Source: UMGS755 sp045595795
GTDB taxonomy: Bacteria; Bacillota; Clostridia; UBA1381; UBA9506
Assembly: GCA_045595795.1 (NCBI GenBank)
Contig: JAZOBC010000037.1
Location: forward strand, 6,931 to 70,930
Direction: 5' to 3'
Length of the DNA: 64,000 bases
Below the pieces are notes generated by a model. It had not been told where the DNA came from. It ran no database searches and worked only from the letters and a program-made list of their open reading frames with translations. Below are positions 35,385-43,130 of the stretch, one piece after another. How positions within the stretch are numbered: the first letter of the stretch is position 1; each line of letters opens with the position of its first letter. The translations under genes and the position numbers were made by a program.

Positions 35385-36548
35385 ATGATGAAAGAAACAA
35401 GAAAGCTGTTTACGTCTGAATCTGTAACAGAGGGACATCCCGATAAAATTTCAGATATTATTTCAGACGCAATTTTAGACGAAATTTTAAAGCATGACCC
35501 CATGGGGCGTGTCGCATGTGAAGTAACCGTTACAACCGGCTTGGTCATGGTTGTGGGGGAAATTTCTACCACCACCTATGTTGACATCAGCAAAGTTGTC
35601 CGCGAATGCGTGCGTGAGGTGGGCTATGACCGTGCAAAATATGGCTTTGATTGTGACACTTGTGCTGTTATCACCGCCATTGATGAGCAATCCCCCGACA
35701 TTGCACTGGGTGTTGACCGCGAAGGTGCCGGCGACCAGGGTATTATGTTCGGCTATGCCTGCAATGAAACCGAAGAACTCATGCCGCTGTCAATCAGCCT
35801 GGCCCATAAGCTGACCTTAAAGCTCTCTCAGGTTCGCAAGTCCGGTGAGATTGATTATATCCGTCCCGATGGCAAGTCTCAGGTAACTGTTGTGTATGAT
35901 GAAAATGACTGTCCTATTGCTGTTGATACTGTGGTTATCTCCACTCAGCACAGTGAGGATGTGACACAAGAACAGCTCAAGAAGGACATTATGGAAAAGG
36001 TCATTCTCCCCGTAATTCCGGCTTCTTTATTAACAGAAGACACTAAATACTACATTAATCCCACCGGCCGCTTTGTTGTGGGTGGCCCTCAGGGTGACTC
36101 CGGTCACACCGGCAGAAAACTGATTGTGGATACCTACGGTGGTGCTGCACGCCACGGTGGCGGTGCTTTTTCCGGCAAGGATCCCACAAAGGTGGACCGT
36201 AGCGCTGCATATGCTGCTCGCTATGCTGCTAAAAACGTGGTTGCTGCAGGGCTGGCTGATCGTTGCGAATTACAGCTTGGCTATGCTATCGGCGTGGCAG
36301 AACCTGTTTCCGTGAGAGTGGATACCTTTGGAACCGCAAAAGTGCCGGATAGCGTGATTGAAGCACTCGTTGCCAAGCATTTTGACCTGCGTCCCTCTGC
36401 AATTATTGAAACGCTGGATCTCCGTCGTCCGATTTACAAGCAAACCGCATCTTACGGTCACTTTGGACGCACAGATTTAGACCTACCCTGGGAAAAGACA
36501 GACAAGGCTGCATTGCTCAAAGAAGACGCAAAAAGCATGATGCAGTAA
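35385..36548 (+). CDS. metK: S-adenosylmethionine synthetase
   Basis: A 387-residue MetK: FTSESVTEGHPDKI, GAGDQGIMFGYA, the P-loop-like GGAARHGGGAFSGKDPTKVDRSAAY, and GHFGR near the end. It makes SAM from methionine and ATP. The ATG at 35385 has GAGGG eight bases upstream. With only 28 bases after rnj there is no room for a SAM riboswitch, so it is probably read from the rnj transcript. Confidence 0.97.
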   Translation: MMKETRKLFTSESVTEGHPDKISDIISDAILDEILKHDPMGRVACEVTVTTGLVMVVGEISTTTYVDISKVVRECVREVGYDRAKYGFDCDTCAVITAIDEQSPDIALGVDREGAGDQGIMFGYACNETEELMPLSISLAHKLTLKLSQVRKSGEIDYIRPDGKSQVTVVYDENDCPIAVDTVVISTQHSEDVTQEQLKKDIMEKVILPVIPASLLTEDTKYYINPTGRFVVGGPQGDSGHTGRKLIVDTYGGAARHGGGAFSGKDPTKVDRSAAYAARYAAKNVVAAGLADRCELQLGYAIGVAEPVSVRVDTFGTAKVPDSVIEALVAKHFDLRPSAIIETLDLRRPIYKQTASYGHFGRTDLDLPWEKTDKAALLKEDAKSMMQ

Positions 36549-36587
36549 AAGACCGAATTTAATTCACATTTTTAGGGGGTTCCATCC

Positions 36588-37271
36588 ATGAAGATATTGA
36601 TTGTTGACGATGAAAAATTGTTGGTAAAAGGCATTAAATATAATTTTGAGCAGGAAGGCTATACTGTTCTGGCGGCCTATGATGGTGAGGAAGCTATTAA
36701 AATGGCATACGATAAAACCATTGACCTGATTATTTTGGACTTAATGCTTCCTAAAATTGACGGACTGGCTGTTTGCCAAAAAGTTCGTGAATTTTCCAAT
36801 GTCCCCATTGTGATGCTGACTGCCAAAAATGAAGACATGGATAAAATTCTGGGCTTAGAATATGGTGCTGATGATTATTTAACCAAGCCTTTTAACATCT
36901 TAGAACTAAAGGCGCGTGTAAAAGCTGTTTTACGTCGTATGACGCCGGCTGACAGCCCCGCTAAAGAAAGCATCGTCTCCATCGGTAACGTGAAGCTTGA
37001 TTACAATTTACGTCGCGTCATTGTTGGTGAAAAAACCATTGATCTGACTGCTAAGGAATTTGACTTGATGGATTTGTTCGTTTGTAATGCCGGTAAGGTC
37101 TATTCACGTGAGAATCTGCTGGATATTGTCTGGGGCTATGACTATCCCGGTGATGTTCGCACCGTTGACGTTCATGTAAGACGTCTGCGCGAGAAGATTG
37201 AGCCGAACCCTGCAGAACCGATTTATATTCACACAAAATGGGGAGTTGGTTACTATTTTAAAGAAGCTTAA
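36588..37271 (+). CDS. OmpR/PhoB-family response regulator
   Basis: A 227-residue protein: receiver domain with the acidic pair DD (about residue 8), phospho-acceptor Asp in DLIILDLMLP (about residue 52) and Lys in LTKPF (about 101). A winged-helix domain follows, ending in WGYDYPGDVRTVDVHVRRLREKIE. The WalR/PhoP/ResD-like sequence suggests envelope or phosphate stress, but the target is not determined. The kinase gene overlaps its end. Confidence 0.93.
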   Translation: MKILIVDDEKLLVKGIKYNFEQEGYTVLAAYDGEEAIKMAYDKTIDLIILDLMLPKIDGLAVCQKVREFSNVPIVMLTAKNEDMDKILGLEYGADDYLTKPFNILELKARVKAVLRRMTPADSPAKESIVSIGNVKLDYNLRRVIVGEKTIDLTAKEFDLMDLFVCNAGKVYSRENLLDIVWGYDYPGDVRTVDVHVRRLREKIEPNPAEPIYIHTKWGVGYYFKEA

Positions 37272-38673
37272 ACCAGGTAGCATCAACATTCGTTGGAAAA
37301 TTGCAGTCACCTACCTGATTATCATTTTAGTTGCGCTGGGTATTTTTAGTTCCTTTGTGTTGTCAACGCTTTATACCTCCTTGTTTGACCAAAAAAAAAT
37401 GGAGGTTTTAACAAGTGCTAACGTCATTGCCAGCATCATCTCCGAAAACTTTTCAGATGAATATATCAGCCATCGTCTGCCGCAACTGCCTCTTGAAAAA
37501 AATGCCCGTGCAATTGTTGTCAACACGGACAGCATGGTCATTTATGACTCCTATAAAGAAACAAATATCAAGAACAAAACTTTCCTTAATGTTTCCATCA
37601 CCAGTGCACTGCTCGCCGACGGGAAAAACTCCTCCAACGCCTTTAAAGAAGAAGGAAGTTGGTTTATTGACGCCGCTGTGCCCATCATCAAAAACACAAA
37701 AACAGTAGGCGCTGTCTATCTGATTCAATCCGGTGATTCCACAGAGGAAGTAATTTTACATATCCGCTATATTTTGCTTATGTTGGCGGGTTTAATTGTT
37801 GTGTTCGTGGGCATCTTCAGTGCTTCCATGGCAAAGGTTCTCACCCTACCTATTGAAAAGTTTACCAAATTTATTAACAACATGCCGAAGGATAGCCTGC
37901 AGCATGTTCAAATCAATTCACATGATGAAATTGGCCAGCTTGCCATTGCATTTAATAATTTGATTGACCGCATGGCAGAACTTGAAGATAAGAGAAGTGC
38001 CTTTGTTTCCAATGCCTCACACGAGCTCAAAACACCTCTTTCTATTATTAAATTATTGTCTGACTCCTTAATGCAAACCGAAAATCCCGATCCTGAATTC
38101 ATCAAGGAATTTTTAAGTGACATGAGCAAAGAGGTAGATAGACTGACGCGCATCATCGAAAAACTACTGGATATGACGAAGATGGACTCCAGTCAAATGC
38201 ATATGCAACTCATTCATACAGATATACGTGACATCGTTCGCGATGTGTATGATAAACTGGTGCCTCTTGCAAAAAATAAAAATATTACATTATCGCTGAA
38301 TCAGCCAGACGGCGAAGTAATTTTGCCGATCGAGCGCGACACGCTCACTGAGGCAATTTATAACATTGCAGATAACAGCATTAAATATACCGAAAGCGGC
38401 GGTAGCGTCACGTTGAGCGTCAGCCGCGACTTAGGAAGCGTCTATGTTGCAGTGACCGACACCGGCATCGGCATTCCCAAAGAAGAAGTTCAAAAGATTT
38501 TTGACCGTTTCTATCGGGTGGATAAAGCACGTGCCCGTGAAACTGGCGGTACCGGTCTGGGGCTCTCCATTGCCTTAGATGCCGTAAAGTTGCACGGCGG
38601 ACACATTGAAGTAAAGAGTGAAGAGGAAGTTGGAAGTCGCTTTACTATCACCCTGCCCTACGCGGAGGAATGA
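37246..38673 (+). CDS. Sensor histidine kinase
   Basis: About 475 residues. A membrane helix near the start, an extracytoplasmic sensor of ~125 residues, a second helix, HAMP, then the HisKA motif SNASHELKTPLSIIK and ATPase motifs NIADNSIKYTE, DTGIGIPKE and GGTGLGLSIALDAV. There is no PAS domain between HAMP and HisKA, unlike WalK. The start is uncertain: TTG at 37246 follows GGGGAG closely; a TTG at 37198 is possible. It pairs with the regulator just upstream. Confidence 0.9.
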   Translation: MVTILKKLKPGSINIRWKIAVTYLIIILVALGIFSSFVLSTLYTSLFDQKKMEVLTSANVIASIISENFSDEYISHRLPQLPLEKNARAIVVNTDSMVIYDSYKETNIKNKTFLNVSITSALLADGKNSSNAFKEEGSWFIDAAVPIIKNTKTVGAVYLIQSGDSTEEVILHIRYILLMLAGLIVVFVGIFSASMAKVLTLPIEKFTKFINNMPKDSLQHVQINSHDEIGQLAIAFNNLIDRMAELEDKRSAFVSNASHELKTPLSIIKLLSDSLMQTENPDPEFIKEFLSDMSKEVDRLTRIIEKLLDMTKMDSSQMHMQLIHTDIRDIVRDVYDKLVPLAKNKNITLSLNQPDGEVILPIERDTLTEAIYNIADNSIKYTESGGSVTLSVSRDLGSVYVAVTDTGIGIPKEEVQKIFDRFYRVDKARARETGGTGLGLSIALDAVKLHGGHIEVKSEEEVGSRFTITLPYAEE

Positions 38674-38674
38674 C

Positions 38675-39823
38675 ATGATTTATTTAGATAACAGCGCCAC
38701 CACCAGACCCTATGATGAAGTCATAGCACTCATGGTGAACATGCAGCAAGATAATTTCGGTAATCCCTCCTCGCTTCATCATGCAGGGGTTTTGGCAGAA
38801 CGCGCAACCGCAAAAGCGCGGGAGCAGGTTTTATCAGCATTGGGTGCGCAAGATGGCAATTTTGTGTTCACCGCCGGTGGAACAGAAGCTAATAATTTGG
38901 CTATCTTAGGCTCGCAACTCCACCGCGTCCGTCGCACACCACGTATCATCACCTCACAAATTGAGCACCCCTCTGTTTCTGAAACAGTGCACCATTTAAA
39001 GAGCTTAGGTGCAGACTGCCAGTTTGTTAGGGTCGACAGTAGCGGTCATGTGGATGTGGAGCATTTTGAAAGCATTTTAAACGATGAAACTACATTGGTT
39101 TCGGTGATGACAGTCAACAATGAAACCGGCAGCATACAAGATATTGCTGCTCTTTCTAAGCTGACAAAACAAAAGAATCCCGATGCGCTGTTCCATACTG
39201 ATGCGGTACAGGCGTTTGGAAAGATTCCGATTCGAGTGCAAAACGCATCTATTGACCTTCTTTCGGTTAGCGGCCATAAAATCAACGGTCCAAAGGGAAC
39301 CGGTGGTTTATATATCCGCCCTCGGGTTCATATTAAACCCATTCTCTACGGCGGCGGTCAGGAAGGCGGTCTGCGTAGCGGTACGCAAAACAGTCCCGCC
39401 ATTGCCGGATTTGGTTTAGCTGCCGAAATAACCTGCACGCACTTAGAGCAAAAAGCAGAAAACATGTCTCGCCTACGTGATTTATTAATCCAAGGACTGT
39501 CAAACGTTCCCGGCTGCACAGTTGTCACTCAGGGTAATACCGCACCGCACGTTGTTTGTGCTGTTTTCCCCGGACTAAAATCTGAGACACTGCTACACAC
39601 CTTAGAGGCGCGGAACATCTATGTTTCCAGCGGTTCGGCGTGCTCATCCAACAAACCACAGCTTTCTCCCACCCTACTGGCTATGGGACGTAGCCGCAAG
39701 GAAATCGAGGGTGCGATTCGCTTTAGCTTAGGTCATGATACTACCGAAGCCGACATTGTGCAAACGCTTGAGGCTGTCCAAGAGGATGCACGCCTGTTGC
39801 TTGGCATATCCGGTATTCGATAA
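38675..39823 (+). CDS. Cysteine desulfurase (NifS/IscS family)
   Basis: A 382-residue PLP enzyme. It opens IYLDNSATTRPYDEV. The PLP lysine is in SVSGHKINGPKGTGGLYI (about residue 200), and the catalytic cysteine in SSGSACSSNKPQ (about residue 325). It supplies sulfur for Fe-S clusters and tRNA thiolation. The start with GGAGGA 6 bases upstream follows the kinase stop by one base. The thiouridylase MnmA, encoded at 56.7 kb, is a likely sulfur recipient (inference). Confidence 0.94.
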   Translation: MIYLDNSATTRPYDEVIALMVNMQQDNFGNPSSLHHAGVLAERATAKAREQVLSALGAQDGNFVFTAGGTEANNLAILGSQLHRVRRTPRIITSQIEHPSVSETVHHLKSLGADCQFVRVDSSGHVDVEHFESILNDETTLVSVMTVNNETGSIQDIAALSKLTKQKNPDALFHTDAVQAFGKIPIRVQNASIDLLSVSGHKINGPKGTGGLYIRPRVHIKPILYGGGQEGGLRSGTQNSPAIAGFGLAAEITCTHLEQKAENMSRLRDLLIQGLSNVPGCTVVTQGNTAPHVVCAVFPGLKSETLLHTLEARNIYVSSGSACSSNKPQLSPTLLAMGRSRKEIEGAIRFSLGHDTTEADIVQTLEAVQEDARLLLGISGIR

Positions 39824-39901
39824 ACAAAAAGAACCTTGCATGTTTTTTATGGCCTACTTCATATAATAACAGTAAATGCATCAACAAAGGCCAAAATGTA
39901 A

Positions 39902-39961
39902 ATGCTGAATATTGATTACTAACTGCTCCTATACGCAGTTACGAGAAAGGAACTGCAAAAC
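39902..39961 (+). promoter_or_regulatory. Leader with alternative hairpins before the shikimate-kinase-like gene
   Basis: GCAGTT (39935-39940) can pair upstream with AACTGC (39921-39926; 7 bp with the flanking TA pair) or downstream with AACTGC (39951-39956). The second form puts the SD GAGAAAGG in the hairpin loop. A six-codon mini-ORF, MLNIDY, runs 39902-39922 and ends inside the first hairpin. No clear promoter was found. Confidence 0.35.
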
Positions 39962-40477
39962 GTGAAAAATATCGTTTTAATTGGATTTATGGGTGTTGGA
40001 AAAACAACCATCGGCAAGCGGATTGCTGCAAAACTGAAAATTGATTTTCATGATACCGATGCTGCGATTGCGCGATGTGAGAAAATGCCGGTACATGAAC
40101 TACTGAGAAAAAAAGGAGCAAAATATTTTGAGGGCGCACAGCGATTTGCTGTTTCCACCTTAGCACAAAATAGTGGTTGCTTAATCTCTACCGGTGGTGA
40201 CACTGTGATGGATGATTTCAACCTAGCCGAGCTGCAAAAAAACGGCATTTTGTTTTGGCTAAAGGCAACACCTGAAACCATTTACAAAAACACGCGGCAC
40301 TCTCCCGGGAAGCGCCCCACTTTAGCAACCGTATCTTTAGATGCGCTCAGTCAAATGATTGCAGAGCGCGAACCTTTTTACAGTCAGGCAGATGTTGTAA
40401 TTTCTGTGGATCATGATAGCATTGATGATGTAGCAGAGCAAATCATTCAGGAATATCTTCTGAAAACAAAAGAATAG
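39962..40477 (+). CDS. Shikimate-kinase-like protein with altered substrate motifs
   Basis: A 171-residue P-loop kinase with Walker A GFMGVGKTT and the DTD motif of shikimate kinases (FHDTDAAIA), a KRPTLA lid motif and REPFYSQAD near the C-terminus. Two key positions differ. The shikimate-binding Arg in the usual FRxxE motif is replaced (YFEGAQ), and the usual GGG motif reads STGGDTV. It may be a divergent or non-canonical kinase. GTG start with AGAAAGGA upstream. No other aromatic-pathway gene is in the window. Confidence 0.75.
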   Translation: MKNIVLIGFMGVGKTTIGKRIAAKLKIDFHDTDAAIARCEKMPVHELLRKKGAKYFEGAQRFAVSTLAQNSGCLISTGGDTVMDDFNLAELQKNGILFWLKATPETIYKNTRHSPGKRPTLATVSLDALSQMIAEREPFYSQADVVISVDHDSIDDVAEQIIQEYLLKTKE

Positions 40478-40492
40478 AAAGGATGTTATACA

Positions 40493-40834
40493 ATGGAAAA
40501 CTGTGTTTTTTGTAAAATTCTTGCCGGTGAAATCCCGTCAAAAAAAGTCTACGAAGATGATTTGGTGTATGCCTTTCACGATATTGCACCGGCAGCACCG
40601 GTACATATTTTAATCATTCCCAAAGAACATCTGTGTTGTTTAAACGCGGCAGATAGTTCTCACCAGGCACTCTTAGGACATATTCTGTTGACTGCTCAAA
40701 AGCTTGCAAAAGAGTTGGGTGTGGACGAAAGCGGCTATCGCATTATCAATAACTGCGGTGAAAACGCCGGTCAAACCGTGTTCCACCTGCACTTCCATCT
40801 TCTGGCTGGTAGTACCTTTACAAATTTAGTATAA
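40493..40834 (+). CDS. HIT-family nucleotide-binding protein
   Basis: A 113-residue histidine-triad protein: CVFCKILAGEIPS at the start and the HLHFHLLAG active site (about residue 100). HIT (HinT-like) proteins hydrolyse nucleoside phosphoramidates. It follows the kinase-like gene by 15 bases. Confidence 0.95.
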   Translation: MENCVFCKILAGEIPSKKVYEDDLVYAFHDIAPAAPVHILIIPKEHLCCLNAADSSHQALLGHILLTAQKLAKELGVDESGYRIINNCGENAGQTVFHLHFHLLAGSTFTNLV

Positions 40835-40839
40835 ACAAA

Positions 40840-40882
40840 AAGGCTGTAGCAAAATGAACATATTCTGCTACAGCTTTTTTTT
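40840..40882. terminator. Terminator of the HIT gene
   Basis: A 12-bp stem (AAGGCTGTAGCA with TGCTACAGCTTT, one G-U pair) followed by a T run. It overlaps the last codons and stop of the minus-strand Xre gene, so it serves both strands. Confidence 0.88.
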
Positions 40883-41119
40883 ATTTATATTCTTATTCTT
40901 CTCCGCATATCCCGCAGGCTGATCAATCAATCCAATGATGTAATCTGCCGAAACCTGATATAACTCGCACAAAATAAACAAATCCTCTATTTTTAATTCA
41001 GCTCTGCCGGTTTCAATATGGTTATAACCCTGCTGTGATTTTTGTAATTGCTCTCCCACATAAGCCTGCGTATAGTCATGGTCTTCACGCAAGGCTTTGA
41101 GTCTTTCTCTGTAATTCAT
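40868..41119 (-). CDS. Xre-family transcriptional regulator, 83 aa
   Basis: An 83-residue helix-turn-helix protein: NYRERLKALREDHDYTQAYVG, KSQQGYNHIETGRAELKIEDL, ELYQVSADYIIGLID. This is a single DNA-binding domain of the Cro/CI type. The ATG at 41119 has AAGGG upstream. It faces a membrane-protein gene across a 121-base intergenic region with two identical-format palindromes. Confidence 0.9.
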   Translation of the reverse strand: MNYRERLKALREDHDYTQAYVGEQLQKSQQGYNHIETGRAELKIEDLFILCELYQVSADYIIGLIDQPAGYAEKNKNINKKKL

Positions 41120-41161
41120 GCAATCATTCCCTTTGTTTATACTGTATAAAAAGCATAGCAT

Positions 41162-41201
41162 ACTCATAATTTGAGTATTGATTTTTACTCAAAGATTGAG
41201 T
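41162..41201 (+). promoter_or_regulatory. Two Xre operator palindromes
   Basis: ACTCA-N5-TGAGT at 41162-41176 and again at 41187-41201, 25 bases centre to centre. The second fills the spacer of the plus-strand promoter. A half-site ACTC lies at 41218. Confidence 0.75.
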
Positions 41202-41206
41202 ATAAT
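41178..41206 (+). promoter_or_regulatory. Promoter of the small membrane protein
   Basis: TTGATT (41178-41183), a 17-base spacer, TATAAT (41201-41206). Overlap with the second palindrome implies repression by the Xre protein. Confidence 0.8.
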
Positions 41207-41240
41207 TATATTATTATACTCTCAAATTGGAAGGAAAATT

Positions 41241-41693
41241 ATGAAGAAAGACATTTTAATTCGAAGCAAGCACTATCGTCTCAACAAAATTACATTATTC
41301 CTTTCTGTTTTTGCCGGAATTATATTTTTAATTTTAATCACAATTCCGACCGAAACCCTTTTATCTAAAGCCGGCTATGTTCTTTTTGCCATGTTGTTAC
41401 TTTCTTTGTGCTTCATGATCACCATCGTCAGTTGTCAACTCTTTTGCTACACAATCTTTGTAACAGAAACCTGCATTTATGCATTTACATTGTCAGGGAA
41501 ATACATAAGCTTGCCAATAGAATCCATTACCTATATCAAAACCAGTTGTTGTCTTAGGACAATACATATCGGAACGCCTACAAAAGAAATTAGATGTAAG
41601 CTTGTTAAAAACCAATTAGATATTTACTGTGTGATTAGTTGCCTGCTAACGGAGCGTTGGAAGCAAAAAAAACCTTTTTCAAACATATCATAG
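41241..41693 (+). CDS. Small membrane protein with two helices, unknown function
   Basis: A 150-residue protein with two membrane helices (about 18-38 and 45-70) and a soluble C-terminal part of ~80 residues whose pattern (FVTETCIYAF, ISLPIESITYI) resembles PH-like membrane-associated domains. SD GGAAGG precedes the ATG. It is divergent from the Xre gene and its promoter overlaps the probable operator, so the pair may be a small regulated module. Confidence 0.65.
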   Translation: MKKDILIRSKHYRLNKITLFLSVFAGIIFLILITIPTETLLSKAGYVLFAMLLLSLCFMITIVSCQLFCYTIFVTETCIYAFTLSGKYISLPIESITYIKTSCCLRTIHIGTPTKEIRCKLVKNQLDIYCVISCLLTERWKQKKPFSNIS

Positions 41694-41713
41694 TTGAGCA
41701 TCGTAATGATACA

Positions 41714-41748
41714 AAAAGGCAGAAACGAAAAATTCGTTTCTGCCTTTT
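41714..41748. terminator. Bidirectional terminator
   Basis: A 16-bp perfect stem (AAAAGGCAGAAACGAA and its complement, loop AAA). It ends the membrane-protein gene on the plus strand and enolase on the minus strand. Confidence 0.92.
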
Positions 41749-41776
41749 ATTCTTACTTTTTTTCTTTAAATCAATC

Positions 41777-43093
41777 TTATTTGTTTTTCAGATTGAACCA
41801 AGCATTGATACCGGGATAGTAAGCAACGTCACCCAGTTCTTCTTCAATTCTGAGAAGCTGATTGTATTTTGCAACACGGTCAGTTCTGGAAGGAGCACCG
41901 GTTTTGATCTGGCCGGAGTTTGTAGCAACGGCGATATCAGCAATGGTAGCATCCTCAGTTTCACCACTTCTGTGAGAAGTTACAGCGGTGTAACCGGCAC
42001 GGTTAGCCATTTCAATTGCTTCTAAGGTTTCAGTTAAGGTACCAATCTGGTTAACCTTGATTAAAATGGAGTTTGCAACGCCCAGTTCAATACCCTTCTT
42101 CAGGCGTTCGGTATTGGTAACAAACAGGTCGTCACCAACCAGCTGAATCTTGTCACCCAGCTTATCGGTCAGGATCTTCCAAGCATCCCAGTCTTCTTCA
42201 GCAACACCATCTTCTAAGGAGATGATGGGATATTTAGCAGCTAAGTTTTCCCAGTACGCAACGATTTCGTCACGGGTCATGAAGATATCGGTCTTCCAGA
42301 AATAGTAACCATCTTTACCAATCTTCTTAGCTTCTTCAAACATTTCAGTTGCAGCAGCATCGATTGCAATTCTGAAATCATCACCGGGCTTGAAGCCTGC
42401 TTTTTCAACAGCTTCAACGATTACCTGAATAGCTTCTTCATCGCTCTTTAAGTTAGGAGCAAAACCGCCTTCGTCACCAACTGCAGTGCTGTAGCCCTTG
42501 CCCTTTAAAACGCTCTTTAAGTTGTGGAATACTTCTGCACACCATCTCAGTGCTTCACGGAAAGAGGTAGCACCAACAGGCATAATCATGAATTCCTGAA
42601 TGTTAACGCTGTTATCAGCATGCTTACCACCGTTGATGATGTTCATCATGGGAACAGGGAAAGTTTTGGCATTGCAGCCACCAATGTAGTTATACAGGCT
42701 AACGCCTAAGGATTCAGCAGCAGCCTTAGCACAAGCTAAGGATACGCCCAAAATAGCGTTTGCGCCCAGACGACCCTTATTGGGAGTGCCGTCCAATTCA
42801 ATCATAGCACGGTCAATTGCAATCTGATCTAAAACGTTCATACCGATTACAGCTTCTGCAATTTCAGTGTTCACGTTTTCAACAGCCTTGCAAACGCCCT
42901 TACCTAAGTATTTGCTCTTGTCGCCATCGCGAAGCTCAACAGCTTCGAATGCACCGGTAGAAGCACCGGAGGGAACAGCAGCACGGCCTACATAACCATC
43001 CTCTGTATAAACCTCCACTTCAACGGTGGGATTGCCTCTTGAGTCCAGGATTTCTCTTGCCACTACATCAATAATCTCAATGTACTGTTTCAT
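41777..43093 (-). CDS. eno: Enolase
   Basis: A 438-residue enolase. It opens with VVAREILDSRGNPTVEVEV and has GASTGAFEA, MMNIINGGKHADN, the catalytic Lys in LIKVNQIGTLTET and SHRSGETED. It interconverts 2-phosphoglycerate and phosphoenolpyruvate. Last gene of the glycolytic operon pgk-tpi, gpmI, eno. Confidence 0.98.
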   Translation of the reverse strand: MKQYIEIIDVVAREILDSRGNPTVEVEVYTEDGYVGRAAVPSGASTGAFEAVELRDGDKSKYLGKGVCKAVENVNTEIAEAVIGMNVLDQIAIDRAMIELDGTPNKGRLGANAILGVSLACAKAAAESLGVSLYNYIGGCNAKTFPVPMMNIINGGKHADNSVNIQEFMIMPVGATSFREALRWCAEVFHNLKSVLKGKGYSTAVGDEGGFAPNLKSDEEAIQVIVEAVEKAGFKPGDDFRIAIDAAATEMFEEAKKIGKDGYYFWKTDIFMTRDEIVAYWENLAAKYPIISLEDGVAEEDWDAWKILTDKLGDKIQLVGDDLFVTNTERLKKGIELGVANSILIKVNQIGTLTETLEAIEMANRAGYTAVTSHRSGETEDATIADIAVATNSGQIKTGAPSRTDRVAKYNQLLRIEEELGDVAYYPGINAWFNLKNK

Positions 43094-43130
43094 GTTGTTT
43101 TTTCCTCCTATAAAATTATATTATTTTTTC

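Noticed and set aside
35356..35385. SAM riboswitch before metK
   Set aside because: Only 28 bases separate rnj and metK.
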